A stretch of 64,000 nt of DNA from Cephalopachus bancanus (Eukaryota; Chordata; Mammalia; Primates; Tarsiidae): the NCBI GenBank assembly GCA_027257055.1, contig JAPVLO010000003.1:13457501-13521500 (forward strand), given 5' to 3'. This document shows positions 12,053 through 24,339 of this stretch, in pieces. Each line of letters starts with the position of its first letter. Positions within the stretch are counted from its first letter, which is position 1. Both the position numbers and the translations under genes were made by a program. Under the pieces are notes generated by a model. The model did no database searches. It had not been told where the DNA came from and worked only from the letters and a program-made list of their open reading frames with translations.

Positions 12053-12157
12053 CGCAACCTGGGCAGAGTCGAGGAATTGGAGGCCAAAGTAATCTGTTTC
12101 CACAAGGTCCAAGTGGTACACAATCTGATCAAACAAATCCTGGCCTTTGGCATGTTT
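12053..12157 (-). CDS. EPB41L4B: EPB41L4B coding exon 2 (residues 101-135, FERM F1 lobe)
   Basis: 105-bp, 35-codon, phase 0-0 exon. Translation begins [20 protein letters not shown] and ends [12 protein letters not shown], the typical F1 segment of 4.1/ezrin proteins: a helix with the G-x-x-L/F-x-x-V pattern followed by the E-x-x-Y-F-G-L motif. The acceptor on the minus strand is a pyrimidine-rich tract ending ATTGTGTTCCAG (CAG at 12160-12158). The donor is GTAAGT at 12052-12047. Joining exon 1 to exon 2 gives ...VDLP-KHAKG... without a frame change. No frameshift or stop is seen. The flanking sequence is non-coding, so the exon call rests on protein similarity plus both splice sites. Confidence 0.97.
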
Positions 12158-12547
12158 CTGGAACACAATTGGGTAGATGAAAATTTAGGGTGAGACAGTT
12201 GGACAAGAAACAAAAAGATTTTTAAAAAATCCAACTATTTCTCTCTGTAAACCATACATAAGTTTTTAAAACTTTAGTTTCATTTTAAGTGTAATAAAAA
12301 CTCATAATTAAGGAAATTCAAAACATAATGGTACAGAGTTAAGACTCTAGATAGCTCTGTTAACCCTTGCGAGTCTCTCCTCACAAAAAGAATGGTCTTT
12401 GGATGAATGCCTACATGGAATAATAAGCTTTGCCAAAACCAGACACTCTTAAAGAAAGGTAGGACAAGGCCTAACTCTAGCATAGCAAAACCTGGGCTAG
12501 GAAAGTAAGCTCACCCTTGGAAGCAGCTCTTCCAGCCTTCTGACTTC

Positions 12548-12648
12548 ACAGAGGAAGTAGCTAAGGCCCAGAGAAACCCAAAGACCTGCTGAAGGTCACA
12601 GGCCACGGAGCCAGGACTCAAACTCAAATCCCAGGTTCATTCAGGTTC
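12548..12648 (+). mobile_element. MIR fragment
   Basis: ACAGAGGAAGTAGCTAAGGCCCAGAG then GAAGGTCACAGG and AGCCAGGACTCAAACTC follow the MIR core in order. Confidence 0.7.
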
Positions 12649-13099
12649 ATTCCCAAGTACGGTATATACATGGGGCATGAGCAAAAAAAAGGAGTCAGAG
12701 AGACAAGGGGTCAAGACCCACATCTGCCATTTACTAGCAGGTGTGACTTTGGACATGTCACTCCTCTTATTCTTCTACTCCCATTCCTGGGAAATGGGCC
12801 TCAGGACACCTGTTCTCCCCACTCTCCTGGGGAGGCCAAAAGGGATCTCAAGTGAGAAACCACTGCAAGAAGAGCTAAGTCTCTGACAAATGAAAAAGCT
12901 TCTTAAAACTTGCCCAAGCAGAACACAGACACATTTTTCAGACAAAACTACATCACTGCCAATGGATCCAAATGTGAATATGTTTAAATCTAAGTGTCAT
13001 AATGACAAAAAAAAAAATCCATAGGATGACTACGGAACCAACTCCCTATGATGAAAACTGGTAAAGAAAGGGAAAGAATCCAGCATTGATCCTGCCTTT

Positions 13100-14660
13100 A
13101 ACTGTAGCACTAAATAGCCAAAGAGTATGTGGCAGCATATGCAAAAATCAACTCCAAAGGATCAAAGACCTAAATGTAAGCACTAAAACTAGAAAACTCT
13201 CAGAATAAAACAGGCACAAAGCCTCATAACTTTGGATTGGGCAATAGCTTCTTAGATATGACATCAAAAGCCTAAGCAATGAAAGAAAAAATATACTGAA
13301 AATCATCAAAATGTAAAACTTATGTGCTTCAAAGAACATCAAAACATTAAGAAAGTGTAGAGACAACCCAGACGGGAGAACATTTTTGCAAATCAGGGAT
13401 CTGAGAAGGGACTTTTATCTAGAATATATAAAGAACTATTATAACTCAATAATAAAAAGACAAATGCCCAACTTAAAAATGGGCAGAGAATATATAAATA
13501 GTTCTCCAAAACTATACAAATGGCCAATGAACATATGAAAAGATGCTGAACACCATTAGTCACTAGGAAAATGCAAATCAAAACCACAATCAGATCCCAC
13601 TTCACACCCACTAGGATGGCTATAATAAAAGAGACAGATAATAGTAAATGTTGGGAAAATAGAAACCCTCATATACTGTTGGAGGGGAACGTAAAACCGT
13701 GAAGTTGCTTTGGAAAACAGCCTGGCAGTTCCACAAATGGGTAAATACAGAGTTACCACATGACCCAGCAATTCCACTCCTAGGTAAGTGATATGAAAAC
13801 ATATGTTCATGCAAAAACGTGTACACAAATGCTCCTAGCAGTATTATTTATAATATTCAATAGGTAGGAACAACCCAAATCCATCAACTCATGAATGGAT
13901 CAACAAAATGCAGTCTATCTGTACAATGAAATATTATTGGCCATAAAAATGAAGAAAGTAGTCGGGCTCAGAGGCTCAGCCTGTAATCTCAGCACTTTGG
14001 GAGGTCAAGGCAAGTGGATTGCCTGAGCCCGCAGGCTCGAGACCAGGCCTGGCAACTTGGCAAGACCGTGTCTCTACAATAAATAAAAAAAATTAGCCAG
14101 ACATGGTAGCATAACACGTGCCTATAGTTCTGGCTACTTGGAAGGCTGAATTGAAAGGATCGCTGGAGCCCAACAGGTCGACGCTGGGGTGGCCGTGACT
14201 GTGTGCACTCCAGCTTGGACGACGGAGTGAGAGTCCGACTCAAAAAAAAAAAAAAAAAAAAAAGAAGGAAGTTCTGATACGTACACTTCCACGTGAATGG
14301 ACCTAGAAAACATTACGCTAAGTGAAAAAAGTCACACAGGACCACATATCACATTACCCACTTATAAAAGTTGTCCAAAGTAGACAAATCTGTAGTGACA
14401 AAAACTAGATTTGTGTCTGCTTTGGGCTGAGGGGTTTGGAGGATGACAGCTAAAGAGAGTAGGATTATTTTTTGAGAGGGGTAATGAAATATTCTAAAAC
14501 TGATAGTGACAGTAGATGGACAACTCTGAATATTCTAAAAGCCACCGAATTGTACACTTTATTTTTTAATCTTTTTTTTCTTGAAAAACTATCACGGTAA
14601 ATTGTACACTTTAGGTAGGTGAATTACATGGTATGTGAATCTCAATAAAGCTACTAAACA
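13100..14660 (+). mobile_element. L1 3' end (ORF2 C-terminus and 3' UTR), interrupted by an Alu
   Basis: Reads in the sense direction of L1: CTAGAATATATAAAGAACT, AAATGGGCAGAGAATAT, ACACCCACTAGGATGGCTAT, TGACCCAGCAATTCCACTCC, then a 3' UTR with the repeated AATTGTACACTTTA motif. It is full of stops and is an old mammalian L1M-type fossil. The Alu at 13963-14262 splits it. Opposite to the host gene's direction. Confidence 0.9.
13963..14262 (+). mobile_element. Alu, lineage-specific group, inside L1
   Basis: CTCAGCCTGTAATCTCAGC head, ACAATAAATAAAAA linker, CAACAGGTCGACGC right arm and an A-tail of about 22 bases. Flanks are L1 on both sides; the duplication at the ends is unclear. Confidence 0.93.
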
Positions 14661-14955
14661 GTAGATTGGTAGAGCTCTTCTTTATTAAAGTATTCCAACA
14701 AATAAATGAAGGGAATAACAGGGTTGCGATATCATAATATTACAATCCCTAAGCACTTGGCACCAGTCGCTACTAATATCACAAGAGACAATACCCCTCA
14801 TAAGAACACCTCATCATCTAAGATACAACCTTGTGCCCTATACCTCTCTCTCTGCAAGATCCAGACTGTCAGAAATTCTAGAAATTCCTCAGGACAAATA
14901 ATTCAGTTTCTTTCGTCAACAAACAGAAGAAATAGATGGGCACCTATGGATTAAA

Positions 14956-15124
14956 GCAGGTTTTTTTTCCTTTTTTTGACATAGGGTCTAACTCTGTTGC
15001 CCAGGTTGAGGAGCAGTGGCATGATCATAGCTCACTAATAACCTTGAATTCCTGGCCTCAAGCAATCCTCCTGCCTTAGTCTCCCAAAGTGCTGGGACCA
15101 CAGGTGTCAGTTACCATATCCAGC
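14956..15124 (-). mobile_element. Alu monomer (FLAM-type)
   Basis: A single-arm element (about 165 bp with its T-run): GGGTCTAACTCTGTTGCCCAGG ... CTCCCAAAGTGCTGGGACC. Monomers predate dimeric Alus. Confidence 0.75.
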
Positions 15125-15798
15125 CTTAAAAGAGATTTAAAAGACTTCTTCTTTTAAAGGCAAACCAAACTGCAAAGTCTAGGAATGCATACTTAGGTGA
15201 CAAAACCAGAAAGAGTAAGGAAGTGATTACAATGAAGTCAGGATAGTTGTTGCACTTGGGGCGAGGGCACATGGAGGGTTTCTGGTCAGCAGGCAAGGCT
15301 CTCTCCTGACCTGGGCAGTGGTACAAGGGTATCTGCCTTCTAGTAGCCCATTAAACTGTACTTCTGTGCCCTTTGTACAGCTGAATTTGTGTGACACGTG
15401 ATAGCAATAACATAAAGTAAAAACAAAAATCAAAACTACATCATTGCATTATAGCTTTCAGACTCTTTCCTTCCAGGAAATATTCCTCTGAAGGCAACAA
15501 TTCAAGAGATGCAGAGGGTGGGATGTGCTATGAAGTTCTCTATAGCATAATCTACTGGAGAAAGTGGGAAGAGGATGAAACAGCCTAATATCCCAACAGG
15601 GACACAGAACCTGGGCACATCAATGCTCCAGAAAACTGGTCATCAAAAAAGATAATTATGAAGATGAGAGAGAAATCAAGAAAATTTTTTATGACATTAG
15701 GTAAACAGACTATAATGAAATAAGTGGCGATTCCAACTACATTAAAAATATGCATTATGTATGCAACTGCTTGATTAAAAACAGAAAATTTCACTTTG

Positions 15799-16050
15799 GT
15801 GGAGGCAAGAGGATTGCCTGAGCCCATGGGTTTGAGACAGATTGAGTAACTTGGCGAGACTGTGTCTCTACAATAAACAAGAAATTAGCCAGGCATGGTG
15901 GTGCACATCTGTGGTTCCAATTACTTGGACGGCTGAGGTGGAAGGATCACCTGAGCCCAGCAGGTCAAGGCTGAGGTGGCCATGAGTGTTCCACTGCATT
16001 CCAGCCTGGGCGACAGAGTAAGACTCTGACTAAAACAAAATACAACAAAA
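15799..16050 (+). mobile_element. Alu, 5'-truncated
   Basis: Begins at GGTGGAGGCAAGAGGATTGCC and ends with an A-rich tail. A degraded direct repeat AGAAAATTT is seen on both sides. Confidence 0.88.
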
Positions 16051-16082
16051 AAATAGAAAATTTGCTAAAACAAAAATAGCTG

Positions 16083-16446
16083 TAGAGTACTCCTTGACTT
16101 ATGATGGGGTCATGTTCCAACAAATTCACCAAAGTTGAACATATCATTAAGTAAAAAATGCATTAATACACCCCTAACCTATCAAACATCATAGCTTAGC
16201 CTAGCCTACCTTAAACATACTCAGAACACTTACATGAGCCTACAGTTGAGCAAAATCATCTAATACAAAGCCTACTGAATAATCAAGACTATCACATGTA
16301 ATTTATTGAATATCGTACTGAAGGTGAAATACAGAATGGTTGCATGTGGACTCAAAGTATGATTTCTACTGAGTACATATCACTTTTATGCCATCACAAA
16401 GTCGAAAGATCATAAGTTAAACCACTGTAAGTCAGGGATATCTATA
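16083..16446. mobile_element. Non-autonomous DNA transposon with terminal inverted repeats (Tigger-like)
   Basis: The ends are inverted copies of one motif: CCTTGACTTATGATGGGG at the left and the complement of CTGACTTACAGTGG at the right, flanked by TA. The interior (AACCTATCAAACATCATAGC, TTACATGAGCCTACAG) matches a common primate DNA-element family I remember, but the subfamily name is not certain. Confidence 0.75.
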
Positions 16447-16542
16447 TTAGGATGGAGGAAATGGATGGTTTCTTCATACGTTTTAAGTGATCTTCTGCCA
16501 ATTGTCAGACAACAAATACAATTTTTAAAAATCACCATTCTG

Positions 16543-16771
16543 GGATGGGTGCAGTGGCTTAAGCCTGTCATCCTAGCACTTTGGGAGGCCAAGGTGAGGG
16601 GATTGTCTGAGTCTATGGGTTTTAGAACAGCCTGGGCAATTTGATGAGACCTCATCTCTACAATAAAAAAAAAAAATCAAAAAATTAGCCAGGCATGGTA
16701 GCATGCGCCTGTAATAAATAAATAAATAAATAGCGCATACCTGTAATAAATAAATAAAATTAAAAAAAATT
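16543..16771 (+). mobile_element. Alu, 3'-shortened, first of a tandem pair
   Basis: The left arm is complete but the right arm stops at GCATGCGCCTGTAATAAATAAATA and runs into an AAAT-rich tail. The target repeat AATCACCATTCTG precedes it (16530-16542); a one-mismatch copy follows (16772-16784). Confidence 0.88.
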
Positions 16772-16784
16772 AATAACCATTCTG

Positions 16785-17083
16785 GCTGGGCACCGTGGCT
16801 CAGCCTGTAATCCCAGCACTTTGGGAGGCTGAGGCGAGAGGACTGCCTGAGCCGGGGGGGTTCGAGACCAGGCTGGGCAACTTGGTGAGAACTCATCTCC
16901 ACTCATAAATCACAAAAACTAGCTGGGCATAGTGGCAAGCGTCTATAGTTCCAGCTACTTGGAAGGCTGAGGCAGAAGGATCACCTAAGTCCAGCAGGTC
17001 AAGGTTACGATTGCCGTGAGCATGCCATTGCACTCCAGCCTGGGCGACAAAAAGTGAGACTCCAACTCAAAAAATAAAATAAA
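16785..17083 (+). mobile_element. Alu, lineage-specific, second of a tandem pair
   Basis: Full-length. It starts at GCTGGGCACCGTGGCTCAGCC, directly after the second target copy, and is followed by a third copy AATCACCATTCTG at 17084-17096. Confidence 0.92.
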
Positions 17084-18063
17084 AATCACCATTCTGATAC
17101 TCTTCCTTCTTGCCCTTAATAACCTATCCTCTGGATCTATTTCTTCCCTATTACTGTCCAGTACTACCGGCTCTATTCAATACCTATTATCATGGTTCCA
17201 ATGCTTTATTAGTGGGCTTCCTAGCAGGACTGAACTAGTTAAGTAACACTTTAGCAGCAGGACGTGACAGAAAAATTGGGCCAGGAAGAAGCAAGAAACC
17301 TGTGCTCTAGTCTCAGACAGACCACCAACTGCAACCTTAAGCAATTCATAATTTCTCAAAATCCGTATCACCAACTGAGACTTGCCCTGCAACTCAGATC
17401 TGACATGGCACCCTGAACACACAGGGCTATCTAAACTCAAATGGCCCCAAATCCAACAGCTCCCCCCTGGGTCTCTCATTATTTTGGTTCAAGGCTTAGC
17501 ATCCAGGTATGTAGTTTCACCACTCACAGAATACTAACTGAAGAATCATAGTTCTACTTATATAAAATGAAGGGTGTTATCTTAAGCTTCTGCCGAGGTC
17601 ATTCCAAATACCACTTTTCTGATGTCTTTCTAAAATGGCTCTTAGTGTAGAAGGAGCTGAGAGTGGTGGTTGGGAAAGGGATTTTTCTAGGGGTGGCAGG
17701 TCCCTTCTGTCATGCCAGACTCTCACTCAGTGGGACTTGGAGGTAGCAGGCAGCAGGGTCTGGGGGATAGCAAATACCATCTTTACTTAACTCTGTTGCT
17801 TTTTATACATCTACAAACACCCCCTACACATATATCCCTCACGTATGTTCTTTGTTTGGTATCTTGTGCTGGAGGAGAGACTTTCCAATGGCCCTTCCCA
17901 GCTCCAAAAATAATCTGGTTAAATTATGAGAGCTGGAGTGGAGGGGGTTCTCAAAACAGAGGTCCCAGTGGGTTACTGGGTAGAATGAAGACAGGAGGAT
18001 TAAGACCACTGCACTTGAACCCACCATCTCTCACACCTCCCAGTCACTCTCAAAACTAAAAAG

Positions 18064-18353
18064 AGCTGGGTGCAGTAGGCTCACATCTGTGATCCCAGCA
18101 CTTTGGGAGGCTGAGGCAAGGGGATTGCTTGAGCCCAGAAGTTCAAGGACAGCCTGGGCAGTATAGCTAGTCCTCATCTCTACCAAAAAAAAAAATTAGC
18201 TGGGTGTGGTAGTACACACCTGCAGTACCAGCTACTAGGGAGGCTGAGGTGGAAGGATCACCTGAGCCCAGGAGTTTGAGGCTGCAGTGAGCCATGATTA
18301 TGCCACTGCACTCCAGTCTGGGCAACAGAGAGAGATCCTGACTCAAACAAACA

Positions 18354-18392
<39 letters not shown>
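18064..18392 (+). mobile_element. AluJ-like with CA-expanded tail
   Basis: Dimer flanked by ACTAAAAAG (18055-18063, 18393-18401). Its A-rich tail has turned into a dinucleotide repeat. Confidence 0.9.

Positions 18393-18394
<2 letters not shown>
18357..18394 (+). repeat. (AC)19 microsatellite
   Basis: Nineteen uninterrupted AC units at the Alu tail; likely polymorphic. Confidence 0.95.
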
Positions 18395-18398
<4 letters not shown>

Positions 18399-18649
18399 AA
18401 GGCTCTAGATAACTTAGTTTATCTACACTGCGAGCCCAGACATCTCACCAGGGGTAGCCCCTATAATAAGCCCACAAACTGTCATCTCATCCTTAGCCCA
18501 AACATTCCTTCTTTCAGGAGTTCACCAACTCTACTTCTGTCCCCAGAGAAGTTAAGTGCTCCCTCCTGTGTCCCCGCCAGTAGGCACAAGTCTTATTATA
18601 TACACACATCACACTGTACTGAAGCTGCCTGTGCTCCTGTGTCTTGCTC

Positions 18650-18785
18650 CTACTTTAGACTAAGCACTCACTCCCCGAGGGCAGGGACAAGCTGTGTTCT
18701 TTTGAGTACTCACCTCCCTGTTCTTTCAACTCCAAAGCACAATGCCTGGCTGGCAGACAGCAGATGCTCCATAAATGACTGTTTT
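18650..18785 (+). mobile_element. L2 3' end
   Basis: CCGAGGGCAGGGACAAGCTG, AATGCCTGGC and GATGCTCCATAAATGACTG follow the L2 3' consensus. Confidence 0.75.
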
Positions 18786-18873
18786 ATGCAGGGATGCATG
18801 GATGGATGGATGGCAGGGGGAGGGAGATGGGGGTGTGGGGCCAAAAACAAAATAATAGATGTTCTGGATGGAC

Positions 18874-18924
18874 GGTGCTAACGCACCAACACCAAACTGG
18901 GTGGTGCTAACGCACCAACACCAA
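18874..18924. repeat. 29-bp-period duplication carrying a small hairpin
   Basis: GGTGCTAACGCACCAACACC occurs at 18874 and again at 18903. Each copy contains the inverted repeat GGTGC-TAAC-GCACC. No family recognised. Confidence 0.85.
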
Positions 18925-19144
18925 CAGGAAGTTCACAAGCAGCAGGACTGAAAATGAGAATATGGTCATTAAAATCTTTCAAATTAAATATTCCATGAAC
19001 AAGTACCTAGGGAATCGCGCTGCACTTCCAAGGCTATTTACCTAAGCATAATTTTGTTGCTATTATGTGAAGGGCTATCTAGTGGCTATAACAGATGAGT
19101 TAATGTGACAAGGCTGAAAAGTCATCCCTTGTAGCCTTCTCTGT

Positions 19145-19225
19145 GATGAATCCATTCATTAAACAAATATTTGCTAATTGCTTATCAAGAGCCAGCCACA
19201 TTCTAGGTGTTGAGGGCAGTCCTAG
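19145..19225 (+). mobile_element. MIR/L2-like fragment
   Basis: CATTCATTAAACAAATATTTGC followed by GAGCCAGCCACATTCTAGG is typical of the MIR 5' half. Confidence 0.55.
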
Positions 19226-20300
19226 GGCTACTCCCTTCACTATGGGAAGCCCTATAGAAACTTCAGGAAGTTCTCAATGAACAAGCAAGTGTTGGGGGAG
19301 TCAAGTCATCCAAAACAGCTTGAGACCCAAGGATAGAGGGAGTAGCACCTTATGTAGCTGGAATCACAGCTTCTTAAGCAAAATGTATCAAATGTAGTAT
19401 TCAAGTCAGGATCCCAATTCTGAGCCATGATCATCTACTTCCAGACCTGTATAGTGAGCTGACTCCTAACACAGGTGCTAGAGAGCTCTCTCCTTGTGTT
19501 CTTGTATCCACATTTCATAGTTTTTCTGCCTCCCATCTCAACACACCAGTTTTCTCAAAGCCAGCAACCAGTGGTTTTGAGTCAGTCTCCATCTCTCTTT
19601 CTGTCGGCAGCTCCTTCTGATGACATGAGCTAAAAATAACTCAGCTCATTAAAATCGTGTAAAATAAGAGTACATAGTTGCCAGCTAAAGACTGGGGCAG
19701 GTAGCCAGCCAGCAGGGGAAGGTATGGACATCATGATATCTTTGCTGGCCAGTCTGAGGTTCTTATTTTGCTTACTCATTGGTTCCCAGCCATGCTCCTG
19801 ATAAGGGAGACTACTGGACAGCTGATGTCTTAACTGGCCCCCAAAATAAGCGAACTATTTTGACCTTCTTAGATAAGATCCTGCTGGCAATGTCTTACTG
19901 CAACCCAACCTGAGTGCAACATAGACAGGTCAAACCTGGTCCTGGAAGATCAAAGATAGAAACCAACCCATTCAAATCCCATTAGTGTCAACAGCATAAG
20001 ATGCCAGGCATCCCAGTTAGGTTGAAAAGAGGAAATAAGCTGGGTGTGGGTGTGCCAATTGGAGTGAATATACCCTAGTTGGGAGCTAAATTGGAAAAGC
20101 ACAGCATCTGAGCTGGGACCGTGATTTCAGGAGTCATCTCCTTGCAGGTATACATGGCTCTGCTCCATCCACCTGCCCCACATCCATCAGATGGCATGTC
20201 TTTCTGTACCACCTTCAGGAAGGCCCTCCCATCTCCATCAAAGCTCAGGTCACATCATCACCATGTATTTGGACCACAGCCACAGCTCCATGTTGTCTTG

Positions 20301-20632
20301 TGCTACGGTTTGAATGTTGGTGACCCACTACATATATGTTGGAACCTAATACTCAATGTGATCGTTTTAAGAGGTGGAGCCTTTAGAAAGTGATTAAGTC
20401 ATAAGGACTGTGCTCTCATGAATGGGATTAGTGCCCTTATAATTGAGGTTTAAGGAAGCTGCTTTGCCTCTGCTGCCACAGGAGGATGCAGTAACAAGGT
20501 GCCATCTATGAATCTGCTGGTGCCTTCATTTTGTATCTCCAGACTCCAGAAGTGCAAGACATAAATTTCTGCTGCTTATAAATTGCCCAATCTAAGTTAA
20601 TTTGCCACAGTAGCCCAAAAGGGACAAAGACA
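20301..20632 (+). mobile_element. MaLR (MLT1-type) solo LTR
   Basis: Begins TGCTACGGTTTGAATG and ends GGGACAAAGACA. The order of motifs (GAACCTAATACTC, AGGTGGAGCC, ATGAATGGGATTAGTGCCC, CTCCAGAAGTG, ATAAATTTCTG) matches the MLT1 LTR. No internal retroviral sequence adjoins it. Confidence 0.85.
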
Positions 20633-20739
20633 TCCATTGTCCCTAGTGTGTCCCTCCTAACACTCATCTTTCCGTATTTGCCTGAATGATCTTTACTTAA
20701 CACAAGCCTCATCTCAGTCACTTCTCTGCTCAAAAATAT

Positions 20740-21060
20740 CCCCCAGGAAATGAAGTGTAGGCTTCTCAGCCTGGAGCCAGGAACTTCACAGAATCAACAC
20801 TACCTAACCTAATACAAGTTTTGTCTCTGTCCTCCACCTTCCCCCTGCCCCCACCCTTCGGGCCCTACATGCAAACTAGGAGCCAGTCAAACTATGCAAA
20901 GTGTTGTTCTCCAAATACAAGGCCCACCCTAACACACACAGCAGTTCCCTCCCTGGATGGCTTGTGTCCTTTCCTTGTCTAGCACGCCCTCCACCTGCAT
21001 GTCCATTCCTTTCCCAATTTGCAGCAAGCCAGTCTCCAGGGCTAACTTCAAGTAACACTC
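20740..21060 (+). mobile_element. Possible L2 remnant
   Basis: A CT-rich stretch with CCTGCATGTCCATTCC-like wording resembles L2. Weak. Confidence 0.3.
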
Positions 21061-21489
21061 TTCATTACTCAACTTCTTGTTGGCAGCACTGTGCCCTCTT
21101 CATATTTGCTTCTCTACCAGCTGACATTCTGGAGCTCAACAAACACGAGTGCTAATATGGATTAAGGAGAATCCTCAGTTCCCACAACAATCTTTAAATG
21201 ACCCACTTGTTAGTAGTCTGATCTCCCTGGTCCAAATCTGCTGGGAATTCTCTGTAGCTGGCTGGGATTTGGGTGCAGAACCCTAGTATTCACATCATCC
21301 CTTCTGGACCCCTTGTCTGATCTAATGCAGGCTAGGACACCAGTAGTTTGGAAACTGTACCCCACTGTGGCCTATTCTTACGGTTAGTAAACATGCTATG
21401 CCTTGTATGTACAAAATGCTAAGAAGTCCTGGATTTTTATGCATGGTGTTTAAAAAGAAGCAAAATAATTATGGTGATAATCTCTAAGC

Positions 21490-22215
21490 CTAAGTGCAGA
21501 CTTTTCCATTTGTTTCAATTAAATTTCATCTTATTTAAATCAGCCACGATCTGTATGAGTCCCAACCAGTCTGTTATTCCATATATTAGTTATTGATCCC
21601 AGTTTTACAATATGTGGGAAATTTGATAAGCAGGCCTGGGGTGTGGAGGGTGCTGTTGATCTTCCTCTCGTTCCACAGTAACTCACTAAAGGCACCTGTC
21701 CAATGGTGGCTTCAACCCCAGGTATGTTGTGCACAGCCGTACCATATGAGGTTATACCTGGGACTTTGAGAGGCAGGAATGTTGGGGTGGAAACCGGTTC
21801 TACCACTTTTCTAGCAATATGACCATGACCTTAGGCACCCCTGGGTCTTGACTTCTTCATCTGAAAAATGGGAGTACTCTCATCTGCTATGTCAACCTTG
21901 CTAAATCATTGTATTAATAAAAACACAAGAAAGCACATGAGCATGCACTGTACACTGTGGTGTTCTATCCAGACAAGAGAATTATTATCATTCTCATCCA
22001 AATCTATTTCTCCTACTTGTCCACAGGAATAACACAATGTGCTTTTTGTCAGATGCTTAACAAAAACCAAGGTATGTGAAGGTCTAACGGTCTCATTTAA
22101 AGAAAAACTGAGGTTATTCTGGTTTAGGGATTTTTATAAACCCATGTTGATCCCTAGAAACCAATTTCTTCTTTTCCAAGTCCTTAAACACCCATAGTTT
22201 AAATAGCTGCCTCAG
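21490..22215 (+). mobile_element. CR1/L3-type ancient LINE fragment
   Basis: GTGGGAAATTTGATAAGCAGG, GTCAGATGCTTAACAAAAACC, ACTGAGGTTATTCTGG and TAAACCCATGTTGATCCC occur in the same order as in the L3/CR1 3' region. A MIR-like insertion is embedded around 21790-21900. Confidence 0.55.
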
Positions 22216-22734
22216 AACTCCACCTGGGATCAGCAGTTGGCCTCTCAGTCAGCAGTTCCCAGAAGGCACCTACCTCAAGGCCTGTTTCTACTATTTCTAG
22301 GAAGTACTAATCTCACGGTTAGCTACCAGCTCCGCCCTCCCCCTGCCCCCTATAACTTCCCAGTTTTCTATGAGCCTTGGTAGGAAACTATCCCTCTATC
22401 ACACACACACACCAATGCACACACATACCCCAGGTGGCCTAGGAGTCTGTATTCCTATTGCCAACACCACTAAATTATCATAAACAAATATAAACTGTTT
22501 AGTCCAGGACACCGTAAATATGAATATCTGAAAGTGCTAAATAAGTCACCTTGACATTTTTCCATGAGTGAGAAATACCATCTCAGCCATCAGCAAGATC
22601 TGGTGACTCAAAACTGGAATGTGGTGAGGCAAAGACCACATAGCAATGTCCACAGTCTGCTAGACTTAAGGCTAGGCTGTCCAGCTTATAAATTCCGCCC
22701 CCCAGCTGACAAGTGCTTCAATGTTACAAGGGTT

Positions 22735-22860
22735 CTGTGACCCCATTTTAAGGAGAAGAAGATTGAGCCTCAGAGAAGTTAAGTAACCAATTCATACTGC
22801 TTGTAAGTGGCAGGACGAGAACTGGGACCCAGCCTTTCTGATTTGGGGGACAGAGTTATA
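22735..22860 (+). mobile_element. MIR
   Basis: CATTTTAAGGAGAAGAAGATTGAGCC, AGAGAAGTTAAGTAACC and AAGTGGCAGGACGAGAACTGG follow the MIR core. Confidence 0.8.
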
Positions 22861-24339
22861 TCTCATCCCACTGCTTCTCTAAGTCATTCTGTTTCTCTTT
22901 GGCTCCAAACATACACAATGTGCCCTGCAAACAAGAAATATTTCTTAAGCCTAAGTCAACACACAAATACCAAGTGCCTACTCCATGCATAGTCTTGGCT
23001 ATGGTTGGGATCCAAGGCCACAAGGTCCAACACAAACAAACATCATGGTGGGGAGGCAATTCCCACTTAGTTTAAGGGCAGGAAAGTTGCAGCAAAGTGG
23101 AAAGTAGATTATCTGCTCACAAACTAACAGAGAAGCAAGACACTGTAGTGAGGAGAGATATCAACAGTCTGGGTGGCTCCCGGAAATTCAATTCTGGTAA
23201 AACAGAGCACATGTTATTAATTTCCTGACTTGCCTGGCTAACAATCTCTTAGAAATCAGAGGAAGCAACAAAAACAGCTGTCCTTAATTTTGATCAACAA
23301 GGAAATAAAAGCAATCTTAGAAAAAAGTGTCTGTCATCCTGGTGTGAGAGTCAGTGGAAGGAGGCACTGCTGACCAGCTCCACGGACAGCCAGTGTCCTC
23401 CTTAAACCATGGGTGGGCAAGGGGCTCTCAATGTGCTATAGGAGGTCTAGACAGGCAGATTCTAGGTTTTACCGTTCCACCACAGATCCACAACCACACT
23501 GGCTTCAACTAATGGAGACAGCAATTTAAAACACTGAAACTTTATGGTGCATTACTGCTCAACTATTGATCAGTCTCTGTTTCAGGCTGATAAATCATCC
23601 TCAGACCAAGCTGTATTTAGATCTCAGCAGAGACTCATTTCTTCCTTCATCAGCATCTCCTTTACAGGGCTGTTGTGAGGACTACATGACCCCAATCGCC
23701 ACGATCCTATGAACCCACTTTCATTCAATGTCTGCTAGGGACCTCAATTCTTGTCTATCTATAGCTCTGTCCATTTATTCCTCAAGATGCTGAATGAAGT
23801 AAAGAACACCTCAAGCTACTTGATTCTGGCTACCCTGAGACCAGGTTTAACCCAATACTCCAAATATTATATTTCCCACTCTCAAGGAGGAACATCAGCA
23901 CAGCACATGTTGAATACTCCTTAATTTTTTGGTCACACTACTACCAGGCACATTGCCTGATGTACTATCCCTACTGGTAGGGACATGGCTAACAAAATAT
24001 GAGGCAACTTCCCTAACACAAAGTGGACAAGGGTCCACTGGACAAATTCCTCTTAGAGTTTGGATTGGGAGCCTCCCACTATTGTCTTATTAGGCAAGGT
24101 AAATTGTATAAACCATCACCGTGCTCTTGCCCACTCAAGTGCCACTCAAGTGCCTCATGAATGGGAACAGTGGACAGGAGATGCCATGAGTGACCTCTAA
24201 GGCAGGTGCCTTTTACCCCAGTGACTTCCACTTACATCAAAGGACAAGTGGGCACATGGGGACTTAAACAGAACCAGGTGGCAAGTACCTAAAGCGTCAG
24301 TTGTAGTGCAATTATTTTAAATTGTGGCGTTTACAAACA

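Noticed and set aside
16083..16446. Inverted-repeat ends considered as a possible regulatory palindrome
   Set aside because: The interior matches a common DNA-transposon family and TA flanks are present, so a transposon fossil explains it.
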